Assembly: GCA_907163375.1 (NCBI GenBank)
Contig: CAJQUW010000515.1
Location: forward strand, 1-64,000
Reading direction: 5' to 3'
DNA: 64,000 bases
Origin: Prostheceraeus crozeri
Taxonomy: Eukaryota; Platyhelminthes; Polycladida; Euryleptidae
Both the position numbers and the translations under genes were made by a program. Position 1 is the first letter of the stretch. The number at the start of each line of letters is the position of its first letter. Of this stretch, positions 31,426-44,996 are shown one piece after another. The notes under the pieces are model-generated. The model searched no databases and was not told the origin of the DNA. It saw nothing but the letters and a program-made list of their open reading frames with translations.

Positions 31426-32688
31426 CCCGAATTTTCGGGCCGGGTGCGAAAATTTGGGCCGAAGTATTATTAACTGCATTTAGTCAAATGTGATGTATTT
31501 CCAATAATACTCCAGTATATGGGTGTAACTGGTCCTCCATTCATATTTTATAGGAGACCTATCTAAAGCCCATTTCTAGTAAATCAGAACATCTAAACCA
31601 GTATGTAATCTAACTGAAGATTAAAGAAAAACTAAATTATGAAATACAGCATCATATTCCGACTCAAAAGCATCAAAATTGATCAAAGACATACACAGAT
31701 ACCGTGCATTATAAAGACCAGCTGTAATTGTTTTTTCAACAGGCCTTCATACCCGCATGAGTAGGCCCCTGCCCGTTTTTAGTTGTTTATAGCATACTCA
31801 GTTCTAGATATTCAACTAGACTAGCTGGAGTAAAATAGCTGTCATATTTAGAACAAGATCATTTCGAGGAGAGGTTTTTTTGAAACTTTTTTTGTATTCG
31901 GACAAAGCTCATCTTTCTGTCCGATGAACTTTCGTTAAAAGTTAGAAGAAAGTGCACACCCTAGACCCATATGCACGATTGTACATAAATGAAATAATAA
32001 CTACATCATCAATGGGTTCGAATATATCAATGCATTTTAGGAATTTTCACAAAATCATTTAAAACAATTAGAACAAATTGCAAATCGCAAGAATTACTGT
32101 TAGTTATGATATGGAATGGATCCAATAGTGAAGTTATTATGAAGTACATACAAAAGACCCAGTCCACCCAATATTTCATGCTGCTCTGTTTTGATACTTC
32201 GTTTTGTCTGAAGAAGTCCATGCACATTGATAAACTAACTGCAATAAGACTCTCACTGTCGAGCAGACAATACTCAAGTTTGCTGAATATTGACATTAGT
32301 CGTGACGGCAAAACGGTAAAATAACTACTTGACTGCCGTTGGTAGTAACCAGTGGTAGTTAGTTCACTTTAATGAAATGTACGACTATTACGGCCTACTA
32401 CAAGGTGTAGGCACTGATCAAAACGTGTAGATCATTAAACTCAAGCTGAATTACGGTAATTGAGCAAAAACAGAAATGAATTTGGACGGACTCGGTCTTT
32501 AAGTAGAGAAGAGCACAGAATCAGTATACGGATATGAAACTTAATCACGCATGAGTCGGATCCTCTTTTCCTGTGGTTCTTCGTTTGTCGACGCCATCAT
32601 TTTAGCAGTTCGCTTAATAACAGCGTCCGTGATCCGCTGAGCCTCCTTTTACTTTTTCTTCTGCAGCTTCTCCTGCTCTTTTCGCAGA
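31426..32688. other. AT-rich host-like DNA
   Basis: Opens with an imperfect GC palindrome (CCCGGCCCGAATTTTCGGGC, 31423-31446). ORFs at 32027-32324 on both strands carry no recognisable domain. Confidence 0.4.
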
Positions 32689-34384
32689 TCATCCAGTTCC
32701 TGTTCTTTCATTTTCGCAAACTTGGATTTCCTCCATCAGTTTGAGCGCCTTCTCTTTCTCATTTATCTTTTCCTTTATCTGAATTCCCTTCTTATCGAGC
32801 TCCTCTTCAACACTCGCAAACGTCTTGCTTGCCTTTTTCTCTGAGGCCACCTCATTGAAAAGAACTGCTTCCATTTTCTTTCTACGAAGTTCCTCCTCTT
32901 GCACTGCCTCCTGCTTCAGCCGCTGACAATAAACGGCATGAGCACTTGCGCACAGATTCAGAAGTCTCTGACTGATCGGCAGAGTTGCGGCGGTCCACCC
33001 TTTGCTTCGTAGGCATGACTGTACTACAATCAATGATTTCACTGTAAGGGGTTTCAAGCTCCTTCGTTTCTTTGTGACGGTGTCATTGAGATGGCTGAAT
33101 ATTCGCTCAACTTCAGCATTTCCATGAGAAAGAATTAGGAGTGACCGAATCAAACGCATCAGCAATGGCCGTTTCCCCGTTCGATCGATGGCTTGCCAGA
33201 ACGTCGGAGCATCGGGTTCGCCATCGACTTGTTCGCCAAGTTTCTTCAGGAAATCTTGTAGCTCGCTCTGATGTAGCCCCATTTCTACTTCTAAACTGCC
33301 AATTTCCGTATCAAGGATGACACTGGGAGATGGATAGCTATGGTTTTTACCCATTTGATTACCTTAGAGTTCTTCTGCTGCTGGGGATCAATTACCTGAC
33401 AAGATTGGAGCAATTTGCTATTAAAGGGCAGATATTCGCGCAGTTTTGCAGTACCAGTTTCGAAAAACGAACGGACAGACTAGAGCGATTCCTTTTGGTC
33501 AGCAGATGACATATTGTTGAATAGACGTCGAGCGTTTTCTCCTATGATTATCTTGTATGGCGACAACTGATTTGCGGGATCTTTCTCGTCAACTTTCCAA
33601 CACTTCTTAAGCAAGCTGAATTCGGAGCAAATTTCACCGAGTTTATCGTCTTCTCCAGCACAGTGGCAATAGACGCTCCGAACAAACTTTTCAACAGCCA
33701 CACCCAGCTTCGCCGAGTCACAGGCGTGCCTTGCGACATTGTGTATATGGTGCAGACTGCAGCCACCGATGTCTACGACGTTGGAGGACCCTAAGTCCTT
33801 TTTCAAACGAACAACAACTCCTGACTTCGATCCTCTCAGTTATCCTCGCAGTTATCGATCATCACTGAGAGATATTTCGTCTTCGCTAGACCGCAGTCGA
33901 CAGTCATTTGCACAACAGCAGTAGCCAAGCTTTCAGCTGAGGTAGTTTGGAGATCAGGGAGGTCAATACAGACGCTGCGAACGTTGCATGAATCTTGAGG
34001 AAGGTATCGTAATACGATTCCAAGATATTTATTTTTCTTGTTGCCTTCGTCCAGATGTAGGGCATACCAATCAGCGTCCTTCACTTCAGTCAGTATAACT
34101 TCACGGAGATGCGGAAATAGTGCCTCAGTTATGAAATTTTGGTCGAATGGAGTTGCATTTTCGAAGGAATAGTCGAATCAGTACAAATGGCTTTAAGGTC
34201 CTCGCAGAGATCAGACTCAGATTCAAAGCTACGTCCCTTCATAACGATACGCGTAACACATCGTATTTCAGCTGCCCTGGCAGCAGAAAGGCTATTTTCT
34301 CCTCATCAGGCCTATCTCGATCACATCTTCCGATATCAACGAAATCCCTTTTTTAAGACAGCAGCCGTGCCGGGAAACATTTAA
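32689..34384 (-). pseudogene. hAT-like transposase, broken
   Basis: The C-terminal part (32689-33354) has LILSHGNAEVERIFSHLND and TKKRRSLKPLTVKSL, the typical hAT dimerisation block, followed by a long charged coil. Upstream segments 33480-33806 (GGCSLHHIHNVA) and 33836-34084 (KDADWYALHLDEGNKK) are catalytic-region pieces in different frames; remnants reach about 34384. Stops and frameshifts separate them. Cut-and-paste transposase, inactive. Confidence 0.7.
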
Positions 34385-35945
34385 TCTAATTCAATTAGTA
34401 AGTCTTAATGAATCTGAGATATTCTGTTATACGGTGAAATACGGGATCATTCTAAAAGATCGAAAATACCTCATTAATTTTTACACCGCATGTCTGAATT
34501 TCTATTGGTAAGGTGTGGGTAAGATAAAGCAGAAAAAAATACTTCAGTTTCAGCAATATGCTCATCTTAATATGTGCATAATATGGATGCACCGGTCGCT
34601 GAAAGGGAATTTCCTTAGTCTCCTTTTTGCTTGAACAAAAGTGTTGACAAAAACGTGTTCGTGAACAACTGGTTGTATCATTTTGTATTTCATGCATTTT
34701 ATCTTTGTTTTACTTACAACTTTACTTTTGTGAATGTACCACCGCCCTTGTGGAACAAATGTTGATTATTTCTATTCTATTCTATTGGTCATCGCCTGAA
34801 AAATCCGTTTCACCCGCCCGGGCGGGTGTTTCGGGCGGGATTTTCAGGTTTATCCTCTGATACCTTATCGTGTAAGAATCTTTGTGGTTCTCAGCATCAT
34901 CTTCGCAAAATGACCGATCATAATTTCGAGATGCCTAAAAGTTAAACGAGTTGTTTACAAGAGAAAACATGTTAGCATAGATGTAGGATCCCAGGGACTG
35001 GGATGGATGGCCTGACCTTCCACATTATAAGCAAGTAATCGCTGACAGCCTTTCCTACTGTGGTGCTCAGTACATAACTGAAGTCAGCTTGGCCCTGCCA
35101 AGTACGTTGCAAAGGTGACGGCCGTTGCAAATCCTAAAACTTCTGCAATTATGATGACATACAGTCGCCATCTTTTCATTTGTCGCCATCTTCAGTAGGC
35201 ATTGAGAGAATGTTCTACAGATTGGTTAAATCAAATTTATTCTTCAACCTAAGATTCCTCGAGTAATTGAAGATATTGCATTCCGGTTAGAGAGTAGAAA
35301 ATATGTATATCCTAGATACACGTTTCCTATACTGTATTTATGGATACCAGGATATCGACTTGGCGAGTTCAGATATAGGTGATTGCATTAAATATACAGT
35401 ATAAACCTATAGCCATTTTGATAATGCAAGAACGCATATTTTAGAACTGCAGATTGCGGGATGTATATTTTCACCAAGGGATTATGAGCCCAATATGCAT
35501 ATACATGTAAATGTATTTCCTACCGATGAATAATCAAAAAGTGCCAGTATATGCATATTTTGAAAATATAAATTTGATCAACAGGTCAATGATTATTGAC
35601 ATTATTACCCTATGGTGGGCCTCTATTGACTTTATGGATGATCAGTAGGCATACAACAAAGTAAATGCGACTAGCAAATAGAAAGAATAAAAATAAAATT
35701 AAAGCTAATGAAAATTCTTAGTTCTAAAATGCTTTATTTCTATGAGTACAATGTAATGTGTAATTATAAATAGTTGAAGTTACACGAACCTCTTAAAGTG
35801 TCATAATTACACTAAGTTCATGCTGAGTTTCTAAACGTTCTACCTATACGCATATTTCAAGAAGCCTAATTTCACGCAAAATATTGGATGTGGTACATAA
35901 ATAATGCATAGCTGATATTTTTCAAAGACTCTTTTACTGATGACA
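34385..35945. other. AT-rich host-like DNA, nothing recognised
   Basis: Contains a GC palindrome CACCCGCCCGGGCGGGTG near 34810 but no coding or RNA feature I can support. Confidence 0.4.
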
Positions 35946-36545
35946 GTAATGTATATATGACCGGTCCAGGACAACTAAAAAAAATAAGATACCTCAAAAA
36001 TGCAAAAAAATGCATATATGACCGGTTCAGGACAACTAAAAAAAAATAAGATACATCCAGAATGCAAAAACGGAATATTTCATATACTGAAAAAGACCTA
36101 TAAAAAAAATAATAAAATCAAAAAAAAGTTTTAAGCTCGTTGGGATTTTTTCATATACTGAGAATGAGTATAGGAATATTTCATATACTGAAAAAGAGTT
36201 TTATAAATAAAAATAATATTAAGGATAAAATCAAAAGAAAGTTCTAAGCTCGTTGGGATTTTTTCATATACTGAAAAGAGGTTTCAAAAATATCACGTAG
36301 TCGAAAATTTACGTAGTCTAAAAATATCAAAATTTCACGTAGTCAAAAATTTAGGTAGTCTAAAAGTTTTATGGGGTCGAAAATTTAGGCAGTCTAAAAA
36401 TTTCACGTAGTCGAAAATTTAAGTAGTCTAAAACTTTCACGTAGTCGAAAATTTACGTAGTCCAAAAATTTAGGTAGTCTAAAAATATCAAAATTTCGAA
36501 ATTTCAAAAATCTCAAAATTTACAAAATTTATGTAGTCTTTTCAC
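35946..36545. repeat. Short AT-rich tandem repeats at P3 left side
   Basis: Two copies of ATATGACCGGTYCAGGACAACT, several copies of TTTCATATACTGA(A)AA, and about ten copies of CACGTAGTC/TAGGTAGTCTAAAA. Probably the subterminal region of P3. Confidence 0.7.
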
Positions 36546-36592
36546 ATGGTCTAAAAATATCAGAAGATTGTATTCAAAATATTCATTAAAAA

Positions 36593-37272
36593 ATGGAAAC
36601 CTCTAAAATGGAAGAAACTTCGAGGATATATCCTTCGTTAATATATGAACGCAGTTCTACTTTAATGGACATTGAAAAGATGAACATTGAAAAGATGAAC
36701 ATTGAAAAACACAAAGATAGAGTACGTTATATGAAAGATAAGGAATCTCAATTATTATTAAGATTAGAACATTATAAAAAATTAAGAAAAAGATGGTCTA
36801 AAGTTAAGAATGTAACACAAGGTATTTGAATATTTTTAACAGTAAGTTTAGGCGCTATGACTATTGTCATTTCCTCTGGCGCTCTTTCAATTCCTATTAT
36901 TGCTACTGCTTTAACAGGTACGGGTGTTTTTACATCTTCGCTTGTTACAATGTTAGATAAATCTTTAATAACTAAGAAACGAAAATCATTAAAAACTAAA
37001 CATTTACATATTAAAGAAGTTTATGACAAATTACATTACTACTTTCAAAGAGTATGTGATGATAATGTCATTACATTGATGAGATTGAAAAATTTGATCA
37101 AATAGCTAATGAAGTAGATCAAATATCATTTCAATTACAGTCAGAAAAAGTTGATGACAAGAATAAACAGGATGGAAAAACTTCTATTGAGGGAACTGAC
37201 AAAGTTTATTTTAGAAGAACTAAAAACTTTAAGCGAAACTTTCAGCAAGACTTTATTAAACAAAACTTTTGA
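36593..37272 (+). pseudogene. Polinton coiled-coil/hydrophobic protein, broken
   Basis: N-terminal charged coiled coil (EKMNIEKMNIEKHKDRVRYM, LLLRLEHYKKLRKRW), then a glycine/alanine-rich hydrophobic stretch (SSGALSIPIIATALTGTGVF) that could cross or enter a membrane, then another helical region. Breaks: in-frame TGA at 36827-36829 and a frameshift near 37085. Proteins of this build are common in Polintons; the role is unknown, possibly virion or membrane related. Confidence 0.55.
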
Positions 37273-37402
37273 CGCCAAAGCAATAAAAAAATAATTTGTT
37301 CTGTAAAATGTTTTTGTTGTATACCCATGATACCATAAAATTCAAATATTATATTTTTTAAAAAAAATTTAAAAAATAATATGAAAAAATATAATATAAA
37401 AA

Positions 37403-38201
37403 ATGGGTAAAATTAAAACTGATAATCAAAGAAGAATTCAACAATTAGTAACAATTAATAAAACAACAAAATATTATAAAAGAAAATCATAAACAACATA
37501 GAATGTATAAAGCTGGTATTCAATTTGATATGTTAGAAAAAATGCAGCAAACCGAGCAAGTAAAAACTGATTTTGAAAAAACTATGAAACCATTTAAAAC
37601 TCTTGAAAAAGAACTTACAAATAATGATAAACAAATTAATATAGCAGATCCAGTACAGAAAACTATATTAGATAACTATGGATAACTAGAATCAAACATT
37701 ATTAAGAAATTACCAAAATCTAAGCAATTTGAACATTCTATTTCATTTATAGATGGAAAAACAATAACTAGATTTTCTCTCGGACAAAAAGAAATATTTC
37801 CACAACCTTTTCGAGGTTTAGTTTTTTCACCAGATAAATCTCCTTTTAGTTTAGATAGAAATTTTGTTGATCTTTAAGAGGAGCAGATTTAAAAAATTAT
37901 GCTGTAGAAGATCTCATAAAATATAAAGCTATGTTAGATAGAGTTGATGTAGTAAAAACATTTAGAAGATCTAGTTTCAACAGGGGTTAAAGTAGGAAAA
38001 GGTTTTAAAACAGAAACAACTATATTCTTACCAGATGATCCACAAGAATTACTAAATAGATTCAATACTTTATTATCTGCAATAAAAGAAGGACATAATT
38101 CTAGTTTCAATGAAATTCATGCTATATTGAAAAGATTATTAGAAAAGAAGATTATAAATGAAGAGGATTATAAAAGTATAGCTGAAATATGTCGTTTTTA
38201 A
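37403..38201 (+). pseudogene. Unnamed Polinton-type protein, broken
   Basis: Starts MGKIKTDNQRRIQQL and ends ...LPDDPQELLNRFNTLLSAIKEGHNSSFNEIHAILKRLLEKKII..., in pieces over several frames (breaks near 37470, 37685, 37877, 37970). The C-terminal helical part resembles a conserved Polinton gene without a known function. It sits directly upstream of the penton-like gene. Confidence 0.5.
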
Positions 38202-38245
38202 TTTTTTTATAAAAAAATATATAATAAAAATTTTTTTGTAAAAAA

Positions 38246-39058
38246 ATGTCTTCGAGAGAATTATCATCAGCAGAACTAGAAAAAAATAATAATCATTTAG
38301 AAAATCTAACAGAAATTTTTGGTTCATCAAAATTTAGTACGACGCTAAAAATTATAAGAACTACTTCATCACACACTTGTAATTTAGAACCCATTCTACA
38401 TTTGGAACAAAATATAAATTATCAAATTGCATTGACTAGCTTCTCCACATTTAACACTATTCAAAATGTCATAAAAGATGTGAATGATCAATTTAGATAT
38501 TCTACTGATAAAGGTAAAACGTGGAAAATACTAACTTTTCTTCCTGGTTCTTACGAAGTTGAATCAATATCAAATGAAATTAAGAGACATTTAGGGATAC
38601 CATTTAAAGATAAGAAACAATTACATTTTGCAGTTGAACCGGCAGTTAATAAATTTTCTCTTATTTTAGACGAAAATCATCAAGTTGATTTTAATCATCA
38701 TAGATCATTGTCAAAACTATTAGGATTTAATATACAAACCTATAGGCAAGGTTATCATTTAGGTGAGAAGATTCCAAAAATAACTGAAATAAATTCAATT
38801 GTTGTACATTGTGACATTATTGAAGGAGTATATATAAATGGTAAATTGTCAAATTTAATATTCAGTTTTCCAGCTTTTACTGTACCCATTGGTTATAGAC
38901 TAAATGTATTTCCACAAACATTAATATATTTCCCTATTACAAGAAAAACTATTAACAGCATTAACATTAGAATCACTGATGAGAAAGGAAAGGAAATTAA
39001 TTTTGGAGGTGAAGAGATTATGATAGATCTTTTGATTAGAGAAGTTTACTTTTCTTAA
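38246..39058 (+). CDS. Minor capsid (penton-like) protein
   Basis: 270 codons, intact, beginning at AAAAAATG. Beta-rich: LNIN/IALTSFSTFNTI early, a GF.IQTY.. turn near residue 170, and an ending NINIRITDEKGKEINFGGEEIMIDLLIREV that matches the C-terminal jelly-roll strands of Polinton penton proteins. It would form the vertices of the virion. One of the few intact ORFs in P3. Confidence 0.65.
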   Translation: MSSRELSSAELEKNNNHLENLTEIFGSSKFSTTLKIIRTTSSHTCNLEPILHLEQNINYQIALTSFSTFNTIQNVIKDVNDQFRYSTDKGKTWKILTFLPGSYEVESISNEIKRHLGIPFKDKKQLHFAVEPAVNKFSLILDENHQVDFNHHRSLSKLLGFNIQTYRQGYHLGEKIPKITEINSIVVHCDIIEGVYINGKLSNLIFSFPAFTVPIGYRLNVFPQTLIYFPITRKTINSINIRITDEKGKEINFGGEEIMIDLLIREVYFS

Positions 39059-39074
39059 AAAAGTTTTATTAAAA

Positions 39075-39831
39075 ATGAGTGAAGAAATTTTTACAAAATT
39101 ACCATTATATAAAAAAAACTTAAATTTATTCATCATTCAAATTTATCTAATAAAGTTTTGTCAGTTATTTGTGGAAGATCAGGATATGGAAAAACATATC
39201 TATTATTTAAAATTTTAACGACTCCAAATTTTTTGGATTATAACAACCTTATAATTTATACAGCAACAGCAGAACAGCCCGTCTATCAATTTTTAAAATG
39301 TGGATTTGAAAATAATCTTACAAAAACAGCAATTTTGCTTCATTATTCAAAGAATTTGAAAAATCTGAATATGAAGAAGAAATAAGTTCGTGGTGTGAAG
39401 AAGCAGCAAAAAATAATCAACTAGTTGAAACCAATAAAAATAAACACATAAAGATACAATTAATAGATAATAGTGGTAATATGCAAGATCCTAGTAAACT
39501 AGATAAAACAATGAAACATTGTGTAATTTTTGATGATTGTGTTAATGATAGAAATCAGTCAGTTCAGAGAAATTATTTCACAAGAGGTAGACATGACAAC
39601 TGTAGTGTTTTTTATTTGACACAAAGTATGCATTCATTAGATGGAAGTGTTATTAGAAAGAAAGCCAATATATTTATACTATTTGAAATAAATGCAAGAA
39701 AAAGTGATTTGTCAAGAGATTTATGTATAAGAGATAAAGATGAATTTAAACATTCGTGTACTGATGCTTGGTGAAAAGATTATGGCTTCATTACAATTAG
39801 TATTGATAAAAAATACATGATAGAGTTATAG
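39075..39831 (+). pseudogene. Genome-packaging ATPase (FtsK/HerA type), broken
   Basis: Walker A CGRSGYGKT near 39170, Walker B CVIFDDCVND near 39520, and the arginine/sensor region YFTRGRHDN...FYLTQSMHSL (about 39575-39640). Breaks: a frameshift in the A-run near 39115, another near 39360, and an in-frame TGA at 39772-39774. It would pump DNA into capsids. Located next to the penton gene, as expected for a Polinton. Confidence 0.8.
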
Positions 39832-39887
39832 AAAATACTTTCGCGGAGTGATCGAATAATTTATTTTTTTCTCTTAATCTTTAAAAA

Positions 39888-42800
39888 TTAAGAAATTGAA
39901 AAATTAGAAAATTTAAAAGTTAAAGTAGTTATTCCATCAGGTAAAATTCTTCTTTTATCATCAAATGGATCTAATGCTAATTTATGTTCCTCTTTTAAAT
40001 ACATTTCATGTTCTTTGAATTAAGTCTATAATTACATGCTTTTTTTATTTCATTATTAAATAATGCATTGTTATCATCTGGAAATGTTATTTGGTTAGCC
40101 ACTGATGCCTTTGAAATTCCTTTTAATGTTTTGGATGTTTTTGAAATTGTTTTAGATGTTTTAGAATTTGTGTTATAACAATAACATTTAGATTTTAAAA
40201 ATACAGCATCTGTTATGTACTCTTCATTTCCTTCTAGTTCATCTTTTACTTTACATAAATCAGAAGGATGAATGATATCTTTTATTTTACCAATTTCTTT
40301 ATCAAGTGAAGAATTATACGGTATTGTTAATTCTAAGAAAACGCTATCAGTATCTGTAAAGTGTATTTATAGCTTTCGCCATAAGCAGGTGCTAAATAAT
40401 CATATATAAATCTATACATAAATAGTTTAGCTAATTCTAACATAGTGAATCCTGTAAAATTAAACTTATCATGTTTTATAATGTTTCGTCTTAGATGCAC
40501 TGCACATAGTTCATCACTGAATCTAGTAGTTCTTTTATACATGTATGTAGGTTTCCTTGTTAAATTTTGAAACCTATCTTTATCATAAACTACTTCAATA
40601 TTTTGTCTATTACGCACATTTTCTAAAGTCTTACCATAAAAGGCATCATTCATTAATTTAAAGAACACGTTTCCAAAATCATCTTTATTTCTTTTAGCTA
40701 TTTTACGTTTTTCAATATTGAAATCTATATAATCTTTTAACCACCTAGATTTTCTATACACTAGTTTCCGGTGAATTTTAAAAAGAATCATTCCATGATC
40801 TAAATACCAATCTAGCATTCTTCCTTCAAAAAACATACTTTCCTTTATTACTTTGTGTTAACATAAGTTTTCTTGTTGGCCTGTATTTCTTAGGAATTAA
40901 AGATTTTTGATAATCTGAAAAATCTTCTATATTGGGAATTTTATTTTCGGGACAGAAAGGATAATATTGTGTTGTGCCTTTTATATAATCAGGGTATGCT
41001 AAATCAACTTCACATATATAACCATAATTATTTTCACCATCTAATGTAGGTTCGTATTCAAGAATGGTACTCCATTCCATCTCACTTGTTGGTAATTCTT
41101 GTATCATGCAAGAAGAATATAAGCTATTAAAATCATAATATAAGAAATAGTTTTCTCTCATAAATTCATCAATTGCTGCTTGATTCTCTTCATTTGATAT
41201 AAGTCCTTCTATATTTTGATTAAGCAATTTTACAAATTGATCGCTTTCTTCTAGAGATAAAGGTTTATATATTCCATAATCATCAGGATTTACTTTCTTA
41301 TTATAACATTTAACATATCTATTACCTAGAACAGATGAAACACCACCTCTAATTCCAGATTCCAAAAATAATGATTTATCATAAGAACTTTCTTTATTAT
41401 ATTTAAGTTTAACATTTGTATGTTTCAAACCCTGCTAACCATGTTAATCCTGATGTAGAATAACAATAACATGGATCTGTTCCGTAATATTCTACACACA
41501 TGTTACGAAAGTTTTCAAAAAGATCAGCAAGGATTAATACATCTATCTGAAGATATTTCATTGTATAATCATACATTGTTCTACAATTTAACTCTCTCCA
41601 ATTCTTTTCAGCTTCTGCATGATCTTCTTCAGATAGTTGTGATTGTTTTAATGTTGATTTAAATTTATCACGTGAAGAAAGTTGATGTTCTTGCATTATT
41701 TCATTTATTCTATTTATATCTCCAGTTAAATATTCGTAGAGACAAATACCTTATAGAGGTTTTAAATTATATTTATTTAATATTTTACATTGTTCAGGTT
41801 TCAAAGTTTTCCCATGACCTCTAATGAACAAGGATTATAAAATCTAAATGCATCTAATATTCTAATACAACCAAATTGCATTTAAAATATTCTTCTTCTG
41901 TTTTACATAATACGTTTGTTCTTAGTTGTTGTAATTTTTCAGATGAGAATAAATCTTTTATTATTAGATGGAAATAATATTTAGAACCATTGTAGAAATG
42001 TAAAGGTACAAAGTTATATCTAAATTTATTAGCATTAAGATTACAAGAATTATGTGCTGCATCTCTATATAATCCATTTAGATGATCATGATCTTTTACT
42101 GTATAAGTTGTAAATTCTTTTCCACATTAATAGCAATGTCTTTCATTATCAAACTGTACTAATTTGTCATACGTTAATGGAAGCATTGGTTTATTTGTTT
42201 TAAGCAATTTTGAAAATATTTTTGTAATTCTTCTATTTTCTTTGTAAACATTTCTGAACTATCTTCACCATAGTATTGATAATATTCTGATTTAAATAAT
42301 TCAAGATAATTTGAATGAATGTACATCCCCCAACATAATGGTTTTTGTTCAAGCAAATGCTTACCAGAACTTTGTGTCATGTTAACATTATATGCTTCAA
42401 AATCACAATATACAATAAATGGTACTTTATTTTTGTAATACCATTTATTATATACTAAATAATCTTCTTTAGTAAAAGTATTTTAACTGCTTCATTTTGC
42501 TGACAATTCTCCAAATATCTATTCATTTCTTCTTTATTTCTAAAACTCGTCATACATTGGAGACAGGGGAAATTAGCATTATCTGAAGTTTTTGTAAATA
42601 TAGAAATATCTTTACACAATATGTAATGACCTTGATAATATAGTATATTCACTTGTGCTGGTTGCATTAACTGCTGCTTTAACATTTTTAACTTTTGTTG
42701 ATATTCCTGTTGTAATATTTCTAACTGTTCTTGATATTGTTCTTGATATTTTTTTTGAATTGTTCTTCATATTGTTTTCGACATTGTTCTTCATATTGTT

Positions 42801-44390
42801 CATGATATTCCTTACTTAGCATATTTATACCCATATGATATTCTTGTAGATTTTTTTGTTGACAATGTTCTTTATATTGTTGTAGATTTTTTGGATGACA
42901 TTCTAGTTCATTAAATTGAGAATTACATTGTTGGTAGACTATGTATGATAAATTTTAATATTCTTTATCTTCAAGATTCCATTCGTCTTCAATATATTTG
43001 CGAAATAATGTAGTCACTTCTTGTTGATATTCTTGTAGATATTGATTATGTAACATTTGTACCTCTTGTTGATATTTTTGTTGATATTGTTTTTTATATA
43101 GTTGCGGTAACATCTTTAACTTATGTATATATTCTGGCAATAGAGACGAACGCTCGGTTTCGTACTCATAGGGAAATCCACATCCTTTATAACTATTATG
43201 ATCAATCATTATTGGTGATAATGTTTTATACTTTCATATTTTTCAGTACGTATTACATTTCCTTTGTAAATAATATTATGATGCATGTAATTTCCTTTCA
43301 TTGTATACTATTTCTGTTTGGCATAAATTTTTGTTATTCAAATAAAATTCTTTTAAGTTGTTATAAACAATGTTATTAACTTCAATATCTCCGGGAACAT
43401 ACTTCACATTTAATTCAAAAACATTTACTTCTATTAAATTTTTATTCTTTTTATGAAACTTTATTAACCTATTATAATCATATGAAAATTCATCTAAGCC
43501 ATCAGAGAGATTAAATTCATTTATATATTCTTCTTTATTATAATGACTTAGTCTTCCTTTGTGATATTTTGCAGGATGTAAATGTGCTATAACACTCCAC
43601 AGAAAACAATATTCATCTTCATTCTGTATGTTGATTATTTGTGGAGAACTGAAAGGAAGGGGTATGTAACTACCACCAGTATTATTTTTGTATTTGTCAA
43701 TTACTATTTTCTTAGATAGTATTGCAATAAATCTCCAACCAGATTCACGTAACTGAGCTTCAGTTATAGCATCTTTAAAATTATTTATCATTGTTTCAAA
43801 TATGGGTTGTATATCATTTACATTATGAATTTCTTGTGTCTGTGTAAAATGTCCTTGTACTATTTCTTCAGTCATTCCATCGGATCCAGTTTTTGTATAA
43901 AGTACTTCTACATTCATATAACATTTGAAAGATTTCTTAAATATGTTATAGAAGTTTGTTAATACATCATAAAAAGTTTCATCGGTTTCATTATGTTCAA
44001 CAGATTCATCAAATAAATATTTTATATCTATTACAGCTTCGTCGGTTTCGTCAGTTTCATTAAATAAATATCTTATATCTGTTTCAGGGGAAGTACTAGA
44101 ACCTTCGGGCGAAGTACTAGAACCTTCGATTTCCCCAAAAAAAATTTCACTATTGAAAACTTTTTTATATTCCGAATGTGAATAATCATCAAATATTTTT
44201 TTAACTTTTATATCAGTAGTAATGTATCTAGATAGTTTTTGAAATCATTTAATTTTGATATATTTCCTTCATCAGCTCAATCTACATTTTGTAAATGCAT
44301 TTTGCTTTTTAAATGAGATTGATAACTTCTTTTTGTTTGTAACTGTCTTTTACATAAGACACAATAAAACTTGGTATTTTCAATTATTTA
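39888..44390 (-). pseudogene. polB: P3 family B DNA polymerase with extra zinc finger, acidic and Gln-rich regions
   Basis: From the N-terminus: a U1-like C2H2 finger (FYCVLCKRQLQTKRSYQSHL, about 44300-44370), an acidic region (ETDIRYLFNETDETDEA), the usual N-domain (ESGWRFIAILSKKIVIDKY, about 43745), a long Gln/Tyr-rich coiled coil (about 42600-43200), exonuclease motif CDFEAY (about 42400), FYNGSKYYFHLII (about 41970), YLQIDVLILAD (about 41540), polymerase motifs DFNSLYSS (about 41110), MNDAFYGKT (about 40640) and DTDS (about 40350), and a C-terminal end at 39888. At least five frameshifts or stops break it. The coiled coil between N-domain and exonuclease is unusual. Confidence 0.85.
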
Positions 44391-44451
44391 TTTTTTAAAG
44401 AAAAAATTTCCGTTTTAATTTTAGATATATATTTTAGATCTCATAAAATTT

Positions 44452-44988
44452 TTAGATGAAGGCAGGAATATTTAATTGTTGCAATGTTTTTAAATCATAG
44501 ACTGTTAAACGTTCTTTATCAATTAACCACCATAAATTATTATATGCCAAAAATACTCTGAAACTTCGCAAACAAAGTGGAAAATCATTTGTTTTAGTGT
44601 ATTTTAATATACCGTGTTTTATTTTGTAATCTTTGACGAACTGCATGTATTTATTGGATATTATTGGTGTTGCTTTTTTCAAGGCATTTCATACATCATC
44701 AATTCCAGATTTTAGACATTTTAATGTATTATTATTTTCTAATATACTAGCTATTGGTATACCAAATTTTGCATTTAAATAATCATCAAAATAAAAATAA
44801 AATGTTTCAGGAATAATTGTTAGTGGTACTTTTGCTTCATTTTCTAAAAAGATAATTATTTCTTCTATAGGTTGAGGTGCTACATTTTTTACTTTTGCAT
44901 ACATTCTAATATCAAAGTCTTGAGAGTTATTATATATTTCACGTTCAGCATCTATTAATATATTCAAATCTTCATCATATACTTGCAT
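44452..44988 (-). pseudogene. Unknown P3 gene with one in-frame stop
   Basis: One frame from 44988 (MQVYDEDLN) to 44452, interrupted by TGA at 44689-44691. Contains EEIIIFLENEAKVPLTIIPE and a C-terminal FRVFLAYNNLWWLIDKERLTVYDL. I recognise no family. It lies between polymerase and zinc-finger genes in the same orientation. Confidence 0.5.
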
Positions 44989-44996
44989 TTGCTCAA

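Noticed and set aside
34800..34850. GC-rich palindrome CACCCGCCCGGGCGGGTG as terminator or origin
   Set aside because: Isolated in host-like DNA with no gene or element next to it; nothing supports a function.
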